Positions 16,001 through 26,070 of a DNA stretch of 63,404 nucleotides are shown in pieces. Below the pieces are notes generated by a model. That model had not been told where the DNA came from, searched no databases, and was given only the letters and a program-made list of their open reading frames with translations. The DNA comes from Richelia sp. CSU_2_1 (GTDB lineage Bacteria; Cyanobacteriota; Cyanobacteriia; Cyanobacteriales; Microcoleaceae), in NCBI GenBank assembly GCA_012034575.1, contig JAAUPF010000014.1, positions 1 through 63,404 of the forward strand, read 5' to 3'. The position numbers and the translations under genes are program-made. Position 1 is the stretch's first letter, and each line of letters begins with the position of its first letter.

Positions 16001-17801
16001 TTATACTGCTGCTCTTAGATTTTTTGCTGCTTCATTGAGCTGTTCCGTGCCGAGTTTTACTTGAGAAATACCGGCGGCAGTTTCTTGGGCTGCTAAGTTG
16101 AGAGAGTTGACTGATTCAACTATATCTTGAACTGCGATCGCCTGATTTTTGGCTGTTAATAAAATTTGCTGGCTGTTCAACACAATTCGATCGATAGCCT
16201 CTGAGACACCGGCAAATGCCTCTGCAGTTTCTAAAGAAATTTTAACTCCTTGCTCGACAGTTTGCGTTCCTTCCTCCGTCACCATTGCTGTAGAACCGAT
16301 CGCAATTTGGATATCTTTAACTAAAGCATTAATCTTGCTGGCAGATTCCTTACTTAAATCGGCCAGTTTGCGAATTTCGCTGGCAACAACTGCAAATCCT
16401 TTGCCGCTATCGCCGGCGCGCACTGCTTCGACAGCAGCATTTAGAGCCAGCATATTTGTTTGATTTGCTAAATCGCTAACTAAACTAGAAATATTGCCAA
16501 TTCCATTGGTTTGCGCGCTCAAATTCAAAATTTGTTTTTGAATTGCTGCTACATTTTGTTTCAACGTTGCCATTTCTTTGAGGGTATTGTCTACTGCCCG
16601 GCTGCCTCTTGCTGCCAGCGCTAAAGCTTGTCCGGCACCGGCAGCAGCGGCTTCGGCTTGCGAGGCACAAGCGCGACTTGCAGCATCCAATTCTTCCATT
16701 GTACTAGCAGTTCGATCGACCACAGATACTTGTTGGATGACGGTGCGTTCCTGTTGTTCGACAGTGACGGCAATTTGTGCGGAAGAAGAGGCAATAGTTC
16801 GCACAATTTTATTCACAGATTGGGTAGCTTTGCGAGCAAAAATAATCGCGATTCCGCTCACAATAATAACTGTCGTCGTGACTCCTGACATCAAAGTTAA
16901 TAGTAAATGTCTTTGAGGAGCAAATACATTATTTATATCGTTGGCAACGATTGCACTCCAGCCTAATTCCGGCATATTTTCTAGTTCCTCTATAGGAGCA
17001 TAGGTAATCAATTGCTTAGCTCCATCTATGATATCGATATCTATATGCTACTGATTTTTCTCTCATTTTGTAGTCGCTCAAAAGATTTAAAATCCAAGCG
17101 TGCCTCTCTCCCTATATGTTCTTTCTCATTTGCTAAAAAAAACTTGCCATTGCCATCTATTAATGGTATTCTTCTGTTGCTAACTCTCGATCGTCTTTAG
17201 CTAATTGTTCTTGAGTTTCTTTAAATTCTTCATCTAAATAAGTAGTAGGAGTGCGAGTTATTACTATGCCACGGGTTTTACTATTGCCGATTTCAATAAT
17301 CGGAGCAGCAGCAAAAATGAAAGATTGACCGATCGAAGATGGTATCGGCTGCGCAATTGTCGGACGGTTAGTTTTAATTACTTGCTGAAAATAATCCTGC
17401 TTGCTGATGTTTGTAATTGCTGCTTCGTTCGACTGCAATATAATGTTACCTTTGAGATCTGCTACGGCGATACTGTCATAGCCTTTTAAGTTTTTCATGT
17501 ATTTATTTAAAACCGCTTTTCGCTCGCCACTTGAAGTCAATTTGCTAATCCTCGGATCGTTTAATATAGATAAATTAGCAATTTCTTGCACTTCTTGATA
17601 GCGTTCAAACATCAATTCGCCAACTTGATTTGCGATAGCAATCGCTCGAGATTGTTGGTACTTAACTACGTAGTTAGTCAAGTCTTCGCTAGCCAAGTAA
17701 AAAGTTATTGTCCCAGTTAAAATCACGGGAATTGTACTGAGGGCGATCGCAAAAATAATTGCTTTAATTCTTAACGGCAAACGCTTAAGTCTGTTTCTCA
17801 T
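16001..17801 (-). pseudogene. Methyl-accepting chemotaxis protein, broken by two frameshifts
   Basis: The 5' frame (17160-17801) holds an N-terminal membrane helix and the first part of a dCache-type sensor. The 3' frame (16001-17011) holds the end of the sensor (LITYAPIEEL), a second membrane helix and the MCP signalling domain (hairpin tip [20 protein letters not shown]). The missing middle is intact in the third frame: RRIPLIDGNGKFFLANEKEH. Removing one GA from CGAGAGTT (near 17186) and one TA from CATATAG (near 17045) restores a single reading frame. It sits between an intact MCP gene and cheA, and as written it cannot produce a working receptor. Confidence 0.85.
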
Positions 17802-17814
17802 TATCCATCGCCTC

Positions 17815-19275
17815 CTATACCACTGCTTTTAAATCTAAGGCAGCTTCGTTCAATTTTTGAGTGCCGATTTTAGTTTGACCGATACCGCAAGCGGTTTGTG
17901 CCGCTGCTTGATTGAGCGAGTTCATCGCTTCTACCACTTGTTCGATCGCAATTGCCTGCTGTTTGGCATTCAGCGAAATTTGCTGGGAACTTAAAACTAC
18001 ATGATTAATTGCATTAGCAACTCCTGCAAAAGCCTCGGCTGTTTCTTCTGCAATACTCACGCCGGATTCTACGGTTTTAGTTCCTTCATCTGTCACCATT
18101 ACCGTTGAATTAATCGCTCTTTGAATATCAGCAACTAAGAGATTAATTTGACTTGCTGATTTTTTGCTGCGATCGGCTAATTTCCGAATTTCTGCTGCTA
18201 CGACGCCAAATCCTTTCCCGTGTTCTCCCGCCCGCACGGCTTCCACCGCAGCATTCAGCGCTAGCATATTAGTTTGATTTGCCAAATCGCTAACTACAAT
18301 TGAGATATTGCCAATGCGATCTGTTTGCTCGCTTAACTGCATAATTTGCCCCTGCATTTCCTGTACTTTTAATTTCAGCGTTGCCATTGCTTCCAAAGTT
18401 TGTTCGACAGCTTTCGTACCGCCACCGGCTAAATTTAAAGCTTGCATGGCTTGATGGGCAGCCGTTTCTACCTGCTGTGCTGTAGCCCTGGAAGATGCTC
18501 CCAATTCGTCCATTGTTGTTGTAGTTTCATTAACTGAAGCTGCTTGCTGGCTTGCCATGCGTTCCTGTTCTTCTACTGTAGCTGCAATCTGAGTTGAAGA
18601 ACTGGCGATCGAGCTAATTGCGCGTTCGATCGTGCGGGCAATTCCCGACGATACCAGCCAAGCAATTCCCGCACCCAATAGCAATAATAGTAGCGAACTT
18701 ACAGCCAGTGCTAACATTAAAAAGTTTAAAGATTCCTGGGTTTTTTGCGTTTCTCGCTGGATGTACTGCAGCTCTATTTCCCGAAACTCCCGGTTCAAAT
18801 TCACAAACTCATTGACAAATTTTGTATACTTGCCTGTATTAAATATACTCAGTGCTTCTGCTGTCCGATTTTTTTGAAACAAGTTGACTATTGCGTTAGA
18901 ACCGTCATAATATTCGTTAACTAGAGCCACCATCTTTTCCAAACGGTCTTTTTGTTCGGGATTTTTAATCAGCGGTTCTGCTGCCTTTGCTGACTGGCGG
19001 GCTAAGTCCGCACCTGTTTTAAAATCCTCTAAAAACTGCGGATTTTTATTAACTAAATACCCTCGCAATCCCCGTACCATTTGTTCTGCACCGACCGACA
19101 TATTATTTGTTTCTCCAATCGAGTTTTCTACTCTTTGCAGGTCTTTAAAAGTATTAACTACCCGATCGATGCTTGCGTAAACTAGCAGGGGCAATCCCAG
19201 GTAGATAGTTGCCGGTGCTACATAGCCGAGCAGCATTCTGTTTCTAATGTTTAATTTTTTTAATTTGGCAAACAT
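17815..19275 (-). CDS. Methyl-accepting chemotaxis protein
   Basis: 486 residues. Short cytosolic start, membrane helix at about 15-35, a periplasmic helical bundle of CHASE3-like character (about 40-190), a second membrane helix (about 195-220), and a long signalling coiled coil whose tip reads [27 protein letters not shown] at 19275 is preferred over 19314 because AGGAAAAAAG precedes it. It is the intact receptor of the operon and ends 13 bases before the start of the broken mcp. The ligand is unknown. The similar tip in both receptors fits one shared CheA/CheW. Confidence 0.9.
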   Translation of the reverse strand: MFAKLKKLNIRNRMLLGYVAPATIYLGLPLLVYASIDRVVNTFKDLQRVENSIGETNNMSVGAEQMVRGLRGYLVNKNPQFLEDFKTGADLARQSAKAAEPLIKNPEQKDRLEKMVALVNEYYDGSNAIVNLFQKNRTAEALSIFNTGKYTKFVNEFVNLNREFREIELQYIQRETQKTQESLNFLMLALAVSSLLLLLLGAGIAWLVSSGIARTIERAISSIASSSTQIAATVEEQERMASQQAASVNETTTTMDELGASSRATAQQVETAAHQAMQALNLAGGGTKAVEQTLEAMATLKLKVQEMQGQIMQLSEQTDRIGNISIVVSDLANQTNMLALNAAVEAVRAGEHGKGFGVVAAEIRKLADRSKKSASQINLLVADIQRAINSTVMVTDEGTKTVESGVSIAEETAEAFAGVANAINHVVLSSQQISLNAKQQAIAIEQVVEAMNSLNQAAAQTACGIGQTKIGTQKLNEAALDLKAVV

Positions 19276-19635
19276 CTTTTTTCCTGAGTTTAAATAGTGT
19301 AAGCTAATGTGCATTTAAATTGGGTATTCCCTGTTGCCTGTTGCCTGTTGCCTGTTGCCTTTGAGGAATTTAAGTATCCCAATTTAAATGCGAAACAGCT
19401 TAACACTTATACTGAAACATGAGGTAGGCTTCGCAACCGACAATCATTAAGTAGCGGTCGATCGTCGGTCGATCGCGCCTCACTTACTCGATCGTGGCTA
19501 TATTTATTGCGGTAAGTTGTTGGAATTGCGATCTCTGCAACTAAATCCGGCTTTAATACTTGCTTTTCGGTTCGACGATCGCTCATTTCTCTACCCCTGC
19601 TACCGACAGGGAATTGGCAGCACTCGGATTTAAAA
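19276..19635. other. Intergenic with inverted repeat around heptamers
   Basis: 360 bases. The left arm GCATTTAAATTGGG (19311-19324) and the right arm CCCAATTTAAATGC (19378-19391) are perfect inverted repeats flanking four GCCTGTT heptamers. No gene is supported in the rest. Confidence 0.7.
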
Positions 19636-20751
19636 TTACACCTCCTCATCAACAACCACTCCTCCTTTTGTGAGCAATTTCTCCAAATTCAGCACGACCA
19701 TAATTTTTTCTTTGTAAATAGCAGTCCCTCGCAGGTATTCTTTGTTAGCTAAATGCAGTGCCGCTGGAATGGCACCTAATTCTAACAAATTCAAATATAT
19801 AATATCCAATATTTCATCCACAACTATGCCAGCGACAAAACCCGCAACTTCAATAACGACCGCCTGGGATAGAGAATTTACATTAACCTCCATATTTAAA
19901 ACATTCCGAATATCAACTAGCGTTACAATTTCGCCCCGCAAATTCATGTTGCCGACAATTCGATCGGGAGTGCAAGGTACGGGAGTGACTTGACGAATGG
20001 GAGTGAATTCGCGCACGATCGATAAATTAATAGCGAAGTATTCGCCATTCAAAGCAACTACCGCCAGCGGCATATGAATTGCTTCAGAATTTTCGCTCTC
20101 TCCTCGGTGCCTCAAATTATCAGCCCGCTCTCGAAAAATAACTTTTTCTTCCGGCGTCGCATTCGGACAAAAAACGTGAGGCTTGTTTAAAACTTTACCA
20201 TCCTCAACTAAAAATTTTTCATCAATCTCCTGTGCCAAATTTTCTGTTGTTAGCCCATCTCCTGTTGCATTTTCCGTACCGCTAGCAGCAAGGGACAAAA
20301 ATGTCTCTGCTGTTTCGGGAGAATATCGAATCAAACGATCGACATCCAGCAGGGTAACAATATCAGCTTCGCAACGGGCAACTCCAGCTACAAAATGATG
20401 GGATACATTTGGCTCCTCTCGCCCGCAGGATAGCTGCTGTGCGATCGCATCTGTTGGAATATTTTTGACTTCGCGAACTAGATCGACAATGATCCCCACG
20501 CGAAATTCTTGCCATTTTACAACAATTATATTATCTGTCAAACGGTATTCTTGCAAGACATATCCGAAACGAAGATTGAGATCCATCACCGGTAGAATTT
20601 CGCCCCGAAGGTCGATCGCGCCCACAATATCGTGGGGTGCTCCCGCGATGGGTGCCAACTCCGGCAGAAAGAATATTTCCCGAACGCAGGATGCTTCTAC
20701 AGCACAGAGCAAACCGTTCTGTTTGAAAATAAGATACGGTTTAGTTTCCAT
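19636..20751 (-). CDS. Protein with two CheW domains
   Basis: 371 residues. Two CheW-type domains lie at about 1-150 (IVGAIDLRGEILPVMDLNLRFG) and about 225-365 (IVGNMNLRGEIVTLVDIRNVL), joined by an acidic linker. CheW proteins couple receptors to CheA; a tandem arrangement may link adjacent array units. The gene lies 34 bases after cheR and 360 bases before the mcp genes in the same operon. It ends in a VVVDEEV tail. Confidence 0.9.
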   Translation of the reverse strand: METKPYLIFKQNGLLCAVEASCVREIFFLPELAPIAGAPHDIVGAIDLRGEILPVMDLNLRFGYVLQEYRLTDNIIVVKWQEFRVGIIVDLVREVKNIPTDAIAQQLSCGREEPNVSHHFVAGVARCEADIVTLLDVDRLIRYSPETAETFLSLAASGTENATGDGLTTENLAQEIDEKFLVEDGKVLNKPHVFCPNATPEEKVIFRERADNLRHRGESENSEAIHMPLAVVALNGEYFAINLSIVREFTPIRQVTPVPCTPDRIVGNMNLRGEIVTLVDIRNVLNMEVNVNSLSQAVVIEVAGFVAGIVVDEILDIIYLNLLELGAIPAALHLANKEYLRGTAIYKEKIMVVLNLEKLLTKGGVVVDEEV

Positions 20752-20785
20752 ATTGAATTATAGTGTTTGTCTTTCTAGGAGGATG

Positions 20786-22417
20786 TTACTTACTATATAA
20801 TGTTAGCAAAATTTTTTTGACATCCATTAACATTTGACGGGCTGTTATTTTCCCGTGTTGCTCGATCGGGGTATGGGGCGGTAATTTTTTCAAGATTTCA
20901 CAAGATGAATTGTACATTTTAATGGCTCGGGCGAGTTGACCTTCTTTACGATAAATATTGCCCAATTCCAAATAAGCCGAAATAAAAGAAGGTGAAAGAT
21001 AAATAATCCGTTTGAAATAACTTTTTGCTGTTGCTAAGTCTCCTTTTTCTTCGGCAATGTGAGCTTGCAGGTAATAAGGAAATACACAGAGAGAATCTAT
21101 TTCGCTCGCTCGCTGGCAGTTTTCGATCGCTCTGGCATATTGACCTAAATTAGCATAAATTTGAGCTAGCAAATAATAAGCATCAAAATTCTGCCCGTGG
21201 AGGGCGATCGCCTGTTTTGCTTTTTTAATCGCCTCAGTATAAGCTTTATTTTTAAAACAAATTTTTGCCTCGGAAATCAGCGCTGCCAGCATTTTCTGCA
21301 ACTCAGTTTCCGAAGTTTTTGCCGCTGGAACCGATGTCGATCGATCGCCCCCTAAATAGCGAGCTCGCAGCATTTTTCCCAAAGGAGTAGATTCTGTTAA
21401 TATCGGCGTCTTCTCCCCGGAATTGCCGCCTAGCAAAATAGCTGGTGATTTTTTTTCTGTTAGAGGACGATCGCCCGCCGCCGGTGTAATTGGTTCTGCA
21501 AACTCCAAATTCAAGGTTTCCCTGACTGCGGCCGGATCTGCGGCGCAGAATTCATTTTTCTGCAAGTCGCAGCGCTGATACACCACCGACTCCGGGAAAA
21601 TCTTCGGCTTAAATTCGCCGGCGGTTTGACCGTGAAGTTCAGCATGACCTGTCATTAAATACCCCCCCGGCTTCAGCGTTTGAGCGAACTTTTTGAGGAC
21701 GATCGAAATATATTTTGCTTCAAAATAAACAAACACATTCCGGCACACAATCAAATCCATATTATAAATATTGTTATAAAGATTCGGGAAATTATCGCTG
21801 ACTAAATTTACCGACTTAAAATCTACAGAATGCCGCAAATTGACATCGATTTCCCACTCATTTTTATGCTGCTTAAAATACCTGCTTTGCACTTGGGAAT
21901 CAACCAAACGAAACGACCACTCACTGTAAATCCCCCGTTTGGCTTTTTCTAGGGCTGCGTCGTTAATATCGCTACCTAAAACTAAAATTTTCCATTCCGA
22001 CCAATCCGAAATTAACTGTTTTAATAGAATTACCAAAGAATAAGGTTCTTCACCAGTCGAGCATCCCGCACTCCAAAGCCGCAAAGTTGGCTGAATTCCC
22101 AGCGTTTTTTTAAGTTTGATTTTCTGCTCGATCAACTCAGGTAAAATCACTTTTTCTAGCAGGGAAAACTGCCCTTTGTCCCGCATGAAATAACTTTCAT
22201 TTGTTGTCACGAGCAATACCAATTGCCGCCATTCCTTTTGACTTTCCAGACTGCGCTCAGTTAAAAGTTGATAATACTTTTCAGGCAAAGCTAACTTAAT
22301 AGCTTTCATCCTCGTCAAAATTTTTTGAGATAAAGCTGTCCGGTCTTGGGGGCGAACTTGCAAACCTATCCTGCTAGAAATTAATTGAATAAATAGATGA
22401 ATTAGTGCATCGTTCAT
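20786..22417 (-). CDS. cheR: CheR methyltransferase with TPR tail
   Basis: 543 residues. CheR N-terminal helical domain (about 1-75), then the SAM-binding domain (LRLWSAGCSTGEEPYSL; VLGSDIND; DLIVCRNVFVYF; LKPGGYLMTGHAE). A low-complexity linker follows, then TPR repeats at about 375-510 (AYYLLAQIYANLGQYARAIENCQRA). It methylates receptor glutamates. CheR-TPR proteins are typical of Wsp-like systems, where the TPR steers CheR to receptors. First gene of the minus-strand chemosensory operon. Confidence 0.94.
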   Translation of the reverse strand: MNDALIHLFIQLISSRIGLQVRPQDRTALSQKILTRMKAIKLALPEKYYQLLTERSLESQKEWRQLVLLVTTNESYFMRDKGQFSLLEKVILPELIEQKIKLKKTLGIQPTLRLWSAGCSTGEEPYSLVILLKQLISDWSEWKILVLGSDINDAALEKAKRGIYSEWSFRLVDSQVQSRYFKQHKNEWEIDVNLRHSVDFKSVNLVSDNFPNLYNNIYNMDLIVCRNVFVYFEAKYISIVLKKFAQTLKPGGYLMTGHAELHGQTAGEFKPKIFPESVVYQRCDLQKNEFCAADPAAVRETLNLEFAEPITPAAGDRPLTEKKSPAILLGGNSGEKTPILTESTPLGKMLRARYLGGDRSTSVPAAKTSETELQKMLAALISEAKICFKNKAYTEAIKKAKQAIALHGQNFDAYYLLAQIYANLGQYARAIENCQRASEIDSLCVFPYYLQAHIAEEKGDLATAKSYFKRIIYLSPSFISAYLELGNIYRKEGQLARAIKMYNSSCEILKKLPPHTPIEQHGKITARQMLMDVKKILLTLYSK

Positions 22418-22816
22418 ATCCTATTAAATCAGTCCTATTGAATCGGTTTACTTAATTTTAGAACCTGCCGATCCTGCGGTACTAATTAACTATGATATCA
22501 AAAAGCGACCGATCGCTCCTGCGAAATTCTAGTGACGCTCCTACACCAACCCGCTGCGGGTATGGAGCAGGCTTCTGGGGCGCTTCCGTTGCAATGCGTA
22601 GAACTTCCTTAGAGGTATAGCCGAAGGCAGAAGTCAGAGGGCAGAAGGCAGAAGTCCGAGGGACTCATAGTAACGCTTTGGGCGATCTAAAATGTCACGA
22701 GCCGTTTTGGCGGTTGCTATATCATCGGTGTTGACGTACTCCCCGCGATGAATCGACGGGGATTCTCAAAGGTTGCATGAAAGCGGTCAGTAATATCAGT
22801 ATTTACGATCGCCCGC
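22418..22816. other. Intergenic with IS605-end remnant
   Basis: About 400 bases with no gene supported. It holds degenerate repeats (GCAGAAGTC-type, 22626-22665) and the hairpin described at 22731-22766. It probably also carries the promoter of the chemosensory operon. Confidence 0.6.
22731..22766. mobile_element. Solitary IS200/IS605-type end
   Basis: TTGACGTACTCCCCGCG...CGGGGATTCT with an internal hairpin (CCCCG-CGAT-GA-ATCG-A-CGGGG). It resembles the end at 63221-63256 in the same orientation. No transposase is adjacent, so it is a relic or a minimal derivative. Confidence 0.6.
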
Positions 22817-24580
22817 TCAATCGCAATGATAAACTTGATATTCATACCCATCCACCGCAGGCAAATCGCGAGATTCAAGCTGACATCTTTGCCGCTCTAA
22901 TTTGACATCGGCGCGAAAATTTACCAGCCACACATCAAGCGGACGTTCTAATTGACCGATCGTTTTCTCAAGTGTCGCCACCGCAATTTCCGGCGCATCT
23001 ATTTTGCGATTTACCAACAGAAATAAAGGAGACTCAATATCTTTAACTTCCTCATTTTTCCCTCTTCCTTCCTCCCTCTTCCCTCTGCCTTCTGCCTTCT
23101 GCCATTCCACCCCGATACCCATCAACTCTCCTATTTCAACATGAGTATTTTGAGTAGTGGCAATTAAAGCGGGAACTTGCGATACTTCGCGGATAATTGG
23201 AATTAACAAGTCTGGTTTGTAATATTTGCGATAGCCGAGATCGCTATTTACCGTGACGGCGCTAACAAAACCCATTACTAAAATTAGTATAACTGCTTTT
23301 CTCCCAGCAATTTCCACAGCAGGGAAATTAAACCATTGACTTTTGACTGCGGGCGTGTTGAACGCAACTGCCAAGGTCGATCCTAACAGCAATATCGCTC
23401 CGGGAAAGTAAACAAAATTGTAGCGAGCACCGCGAGTTAAGTCGATTCCTAGAATGTATGCAAAGCTGAAAAATAGCAAAATTGCTCCCAGTACAAAACT
23501 GCCGAAAATCGTGCTACCTAAACGAGTACCCGGCAGTTTTAAGGAAGTTTTCAGAGCGATCGACAGGATGGGAAGCGCCCAAATAAAAAATACTGTCATG
23601 CCGATCGCCGAGGCAATTACTATTAGCAAGTTTGGCGATTCAACTGGCAGCAGTGACACGATTGTAAGCCATCCGGCTAAAGCTTGAAAAATCGGACTTA
23701 TCCAGGTTACAAACGTTCGATCGCTGCTAACAATCCAGTTAGTTAGCTCGCTGCCGTATTTATTTGAAAAAAACACCGGCACCCAAACTAAACCGCCCGC
23801 TAAAGTGCCGATCGCCACTGCTAAAAGCCTCACAAAGACTTGAGATTGCAAAATATTGGGCTGCTGGCTGTTTGCCCTAAATAAATTTCTCCGCTCCTGC
23901 TGTCGCAGCAAGACAATTAATGCTATTGCTTCGGCACACAAGGTCAGTACAAAAAAATAGTGAACGGCAATTCCCAAACAGTTAATAATTATCCAAAGAA
24001 GTGTTGCCCAAACAGGCAGGGGAGCGCCCTGTTGCAGTTTTTTTGCAGTTAATGTCAAGCAAAAAAGCGAGGCAATAACTAATAAGATTCCTAAAGTATA
24101 GTGGCGAGCTTCTTGAGCGAGATAAATGCCGTAGGGAGAAACTGCCATCATCGCAGCCGCACAGTGACCGACTAAACGGGAACTAAAAGCCAATTTGCCC
24201 AAAAAGTAGATTGCAGGAACTGAAATCGCCCCCAACAAAGCAGGGAGCGATCGCGCGATCCAAACTAAATTATCATCAGAAGGTGCAAACAGCCGCATCC
24301 ACCAATGGGCGATCGCAAAATAGACTGGAGGATGGTTGCTTTCTAACAGCAAATGGTTGAGAACATCCGCAATCCCAGCAGCGGGGCGAAATTGCAGCGG
24401 TTGTAATAATGTAGCAAGATCGATCGCCCGGTCGATCGGCACCCCGCGAAAACTGTTGCCCAAACTAAAAACAAGAGTCGAAAACTCGTCAGTCCAAAGC
24501 GGTTTCGAGTCCAAATTAGCAAAACGCAAAATTAGGGCGATCGCCGTCCACAGTAATAATAATAATAGTTGTTTAGTCAT
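22817..24580 (-). CDS. GT-C family membrane glycosyltransferase (GT39/ArnT-like)
   Basis: About 587 residues with roughly ten hydrophobic segments. The first external loop carries the DE motif (KPLWTDEFS) expected for polyprenyl-phosphate-sugar dependent GT-C enzymes. QEARHY, the usual second-loop signature, is also present. A soluble C-terminal part follows after about residue 470. It probably moves a sugar from a lipid carrier to a lipid or protein outside the membrane; the acceptor is unknown. ATG at 24580 is chosen because upstream residues are repeat translations. It lies downstream of a polyprenyl-phosphate sugar synthase-like gene that could make its donor. Confidence 0.85.
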   Translation of the reverse strand: MTKQLLLLLLWTAIALILRFANLDSKPLWTDEFSTLVFSLGNSFRGVPIDRAIDLATLLQPLQFRPAAGIADVLNHLLLESNHPPVYFAIAHWWMRLFAPSDDNLVWIARSLPALLGAISVPAIYFLGKLAFSSRLVGHCAAAMMAVSPYGIYLAQEARHYTLGILLVIASLFCLTLTAKKLQQGAPLPVWATLLWIIINCLGIAVHYFFVLTLCAEAIALIVLLRQQERRNLFRANSQQPNILQSQVFVRLLAVAIGTLAGGLVWVPVFFSNKYGSELTNWIVSSDRTFVTWISPIFQALAGWLTIVSLLPVESPNLLIVIASAIGMTVFFIWALPILSIALKTSLKLPGTRLGSTIFGSFVLGAILLFFSFAYILGIDLTRGARYNFVYFPGAILLLGSTLAVAFNTPAVKSQWFNFPAVEIAGRKAVILILVMGFVSAVTVNSDLGYRKYYKPDLLIPIIREVSQVPALIATTQNTHVEIGELMGIGVEWQKAEGRGKREEGRGKNEEVKDIESPLFLLVNRKIDAPEIAVATLEKTIGQLERPLDVWLVNFRADVKLERQRCQLESRDLPAVDGYEYQVYHCD

Positions 24581-24613
24581 TAAGTAGAAGGAAGAAGGAA
24601 GAGGGGGGGAGGG

Positions 24614-24750
24614 AGTTTTGAGTTTTGAGTTTTGAGTTGAGAGTTGAGAGTTGTTCGAGAGAGGGGAAGAGAGGGAGAATTCCCAATTCCCAATTCCCAA
24701 TTACCAATTCCCAATTCCCAATTCCCAACTGTCAACTGTCAACTGTCAAC
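24614..24750. repeat. STRR heptamers between glycosyltransferase genes
   Basis: Arrays of TTTTGAG/TTGAGAG, then AATTCCC, then TCAACTG units. Confidence 0.88.
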
Positions 24751-25954
24751 GATCGACTTCTGTCACCCGCCAGCTCAACTTCAGATTGATCCAGAAATTC
24801 CACAGAGTTACAGCCGCGATCGCAATTAAATTAGCCAAATATTCATTCATCCCCAAAAAATTATACATCAAATTCACCAGCAGCACGTTCAAAATCAAAC
24901 CCATCAAGCAAATTGTATTAAATTTTAACAGCCGTTTCAATCGCTGGCGCTTTCCCGGTTGCTGCTTGGAAATCTCCCCAAAAGTCCACAAATCGTTCCA
25001 CAAAAAGTTACTGATAATTGCCAATTCAGCAGCCACGATCAAACTGCGAGTTAGCTCCAATTTGAAAATATCCCGCATCACGTACAAAACCGCCATATTC
25101 ACAAATACGCCACTGAAACCGACGATGCCAAACCGCAGAAACTTACCCACAGGCCACCGAGCAAAGCGCAATCTGAGCAAGTGCCGCAAATAATCAATAT
25201 ACTGTTTCCCAGTAACTTTGCTCTCGCCTTCTTGCCGCTCCTGAAACACGTAACCAACTTCTCCAATCCAGCGGATATTGCCCCTGCCGAGCACTTCAAT
25301 CAAAATTTTGTAACCGGCAGGATTCATAGTTTTGCCAGCAATGCAACTGCGGCGCACCATAAAATAGCCGCTCATCGGATCGGAAACTCTACCGACGACT
25401 CCCGGCAAAATAATCAATCCCAAAGTTTGAGCTCCCCGCGACAAAAATCGCCGGATAACGCTCCAATCGCTCACCCCACCCTCGGCAACGTGACGGCTTG
25501 CTGCAGCTAAATCGGCTCCCCGCTGAATTTCTGCTAAAAGCTGCAATAGCGTCTCTGGGGGATGCTGCAAATCGGCATCGATGACGCCCAAAACTTCGCC
25601 CCGTGCTGCTTGCCACCCGCGAATCACCGCTGTGGAAAGCCCGCGCTCTTGCTCGCGCCGCATCACCCGCAGTTGGGGGTAATTTGCTGTTAATGACAGG
25701 GCAACTTCCCAAGTGCGATCGGGGCTGTTGTCATCGACTACAATCAATTCGTAGTTGCCGGGAATGCTGCCATCAAGCAATTGGCTCAATTTTTCCACAA
25801 TATTCGGCACATTCTTGGACTCGTTATAAGTAGGAATTACGAGAGAAAAATAAACGGGAGAGGCGTCTCTGTTTGGAGTTAAATTTTGTACGGAAGGAAT
25901 TTCCAGAGGACCAGGTGGTACCTCTAATAGGTAATTTGACTGATTGACACTCAT
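24746..25954 (-). CDS. Polyprenyl-phosphate glycosyltransferase (DPM1-like) with GtrA domain
   Basis: 402 residues. Cytosolic GT2 domain at about 35-260: VIPTYNESKNV, VVDDNSPD, and the metal-binding DAD of VIDADLQHP. A GtrA-type membrane domain with four helices follows at about 275-395 (FLRFGIVGFSGVFVN). It likely makes a polyprenyl-phosphate-linked hexose and helps present or flip it. The downstream GT-C enzyme may use the product, so the two probably form one envelope glycosylation module. Confidence 0.9.
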   Translation of the reverse strand: MSVNQSNYLLEVPPGPLEIPSVQNLTPNRDASPVYFSLVIPTYNESKNVPNIVEKLSQLLDGSIPGNYELIVVDDNSPDRTWEVALSLTANYPQLRVMRREQERGLSTAVIRGWQAARGEVLGVIDADLQHPPETLLQLLAEIQRGADLAAASRHVAEGGVSDWSVIRRFLSRGAQTLGLIILPGVVGRVSDPMSGYFMVRRSCIAGKTMNPAGYKILIEVLGRGNIRWIGEVGYVFQERQEGESKVTGKQYIDYLRHLLRLRFARWPVGKFLRFGIVGFSGVFVNMAVLYVMRDIFKLELTRSLIVAAELAIISNFLWNDLWTFGEISKQQPGKRQRLKRLLKFNTICLMGLILNVLLVNLMYNFLGMNEYLANLIAIAAVTLWNFWINLKLSWRVTEVDR

Positions 25955-26070
25955 AGTTGCCGTTTCTAAAAATTAAAAGATGTTTTTATGACTTTAAACT
26001 TTAGAATCTGTTCCGTCTAGAGTAAATTTGTTAAGATATAAAAAATTTTGAATTTTAGGTAGTAGATTCT

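Noticed and set aside
19407..19655. 82-residue minus-strand frame
   Set aside because: No recognised motif, overlaps the end of the double CheW gene and lacks an RBS.
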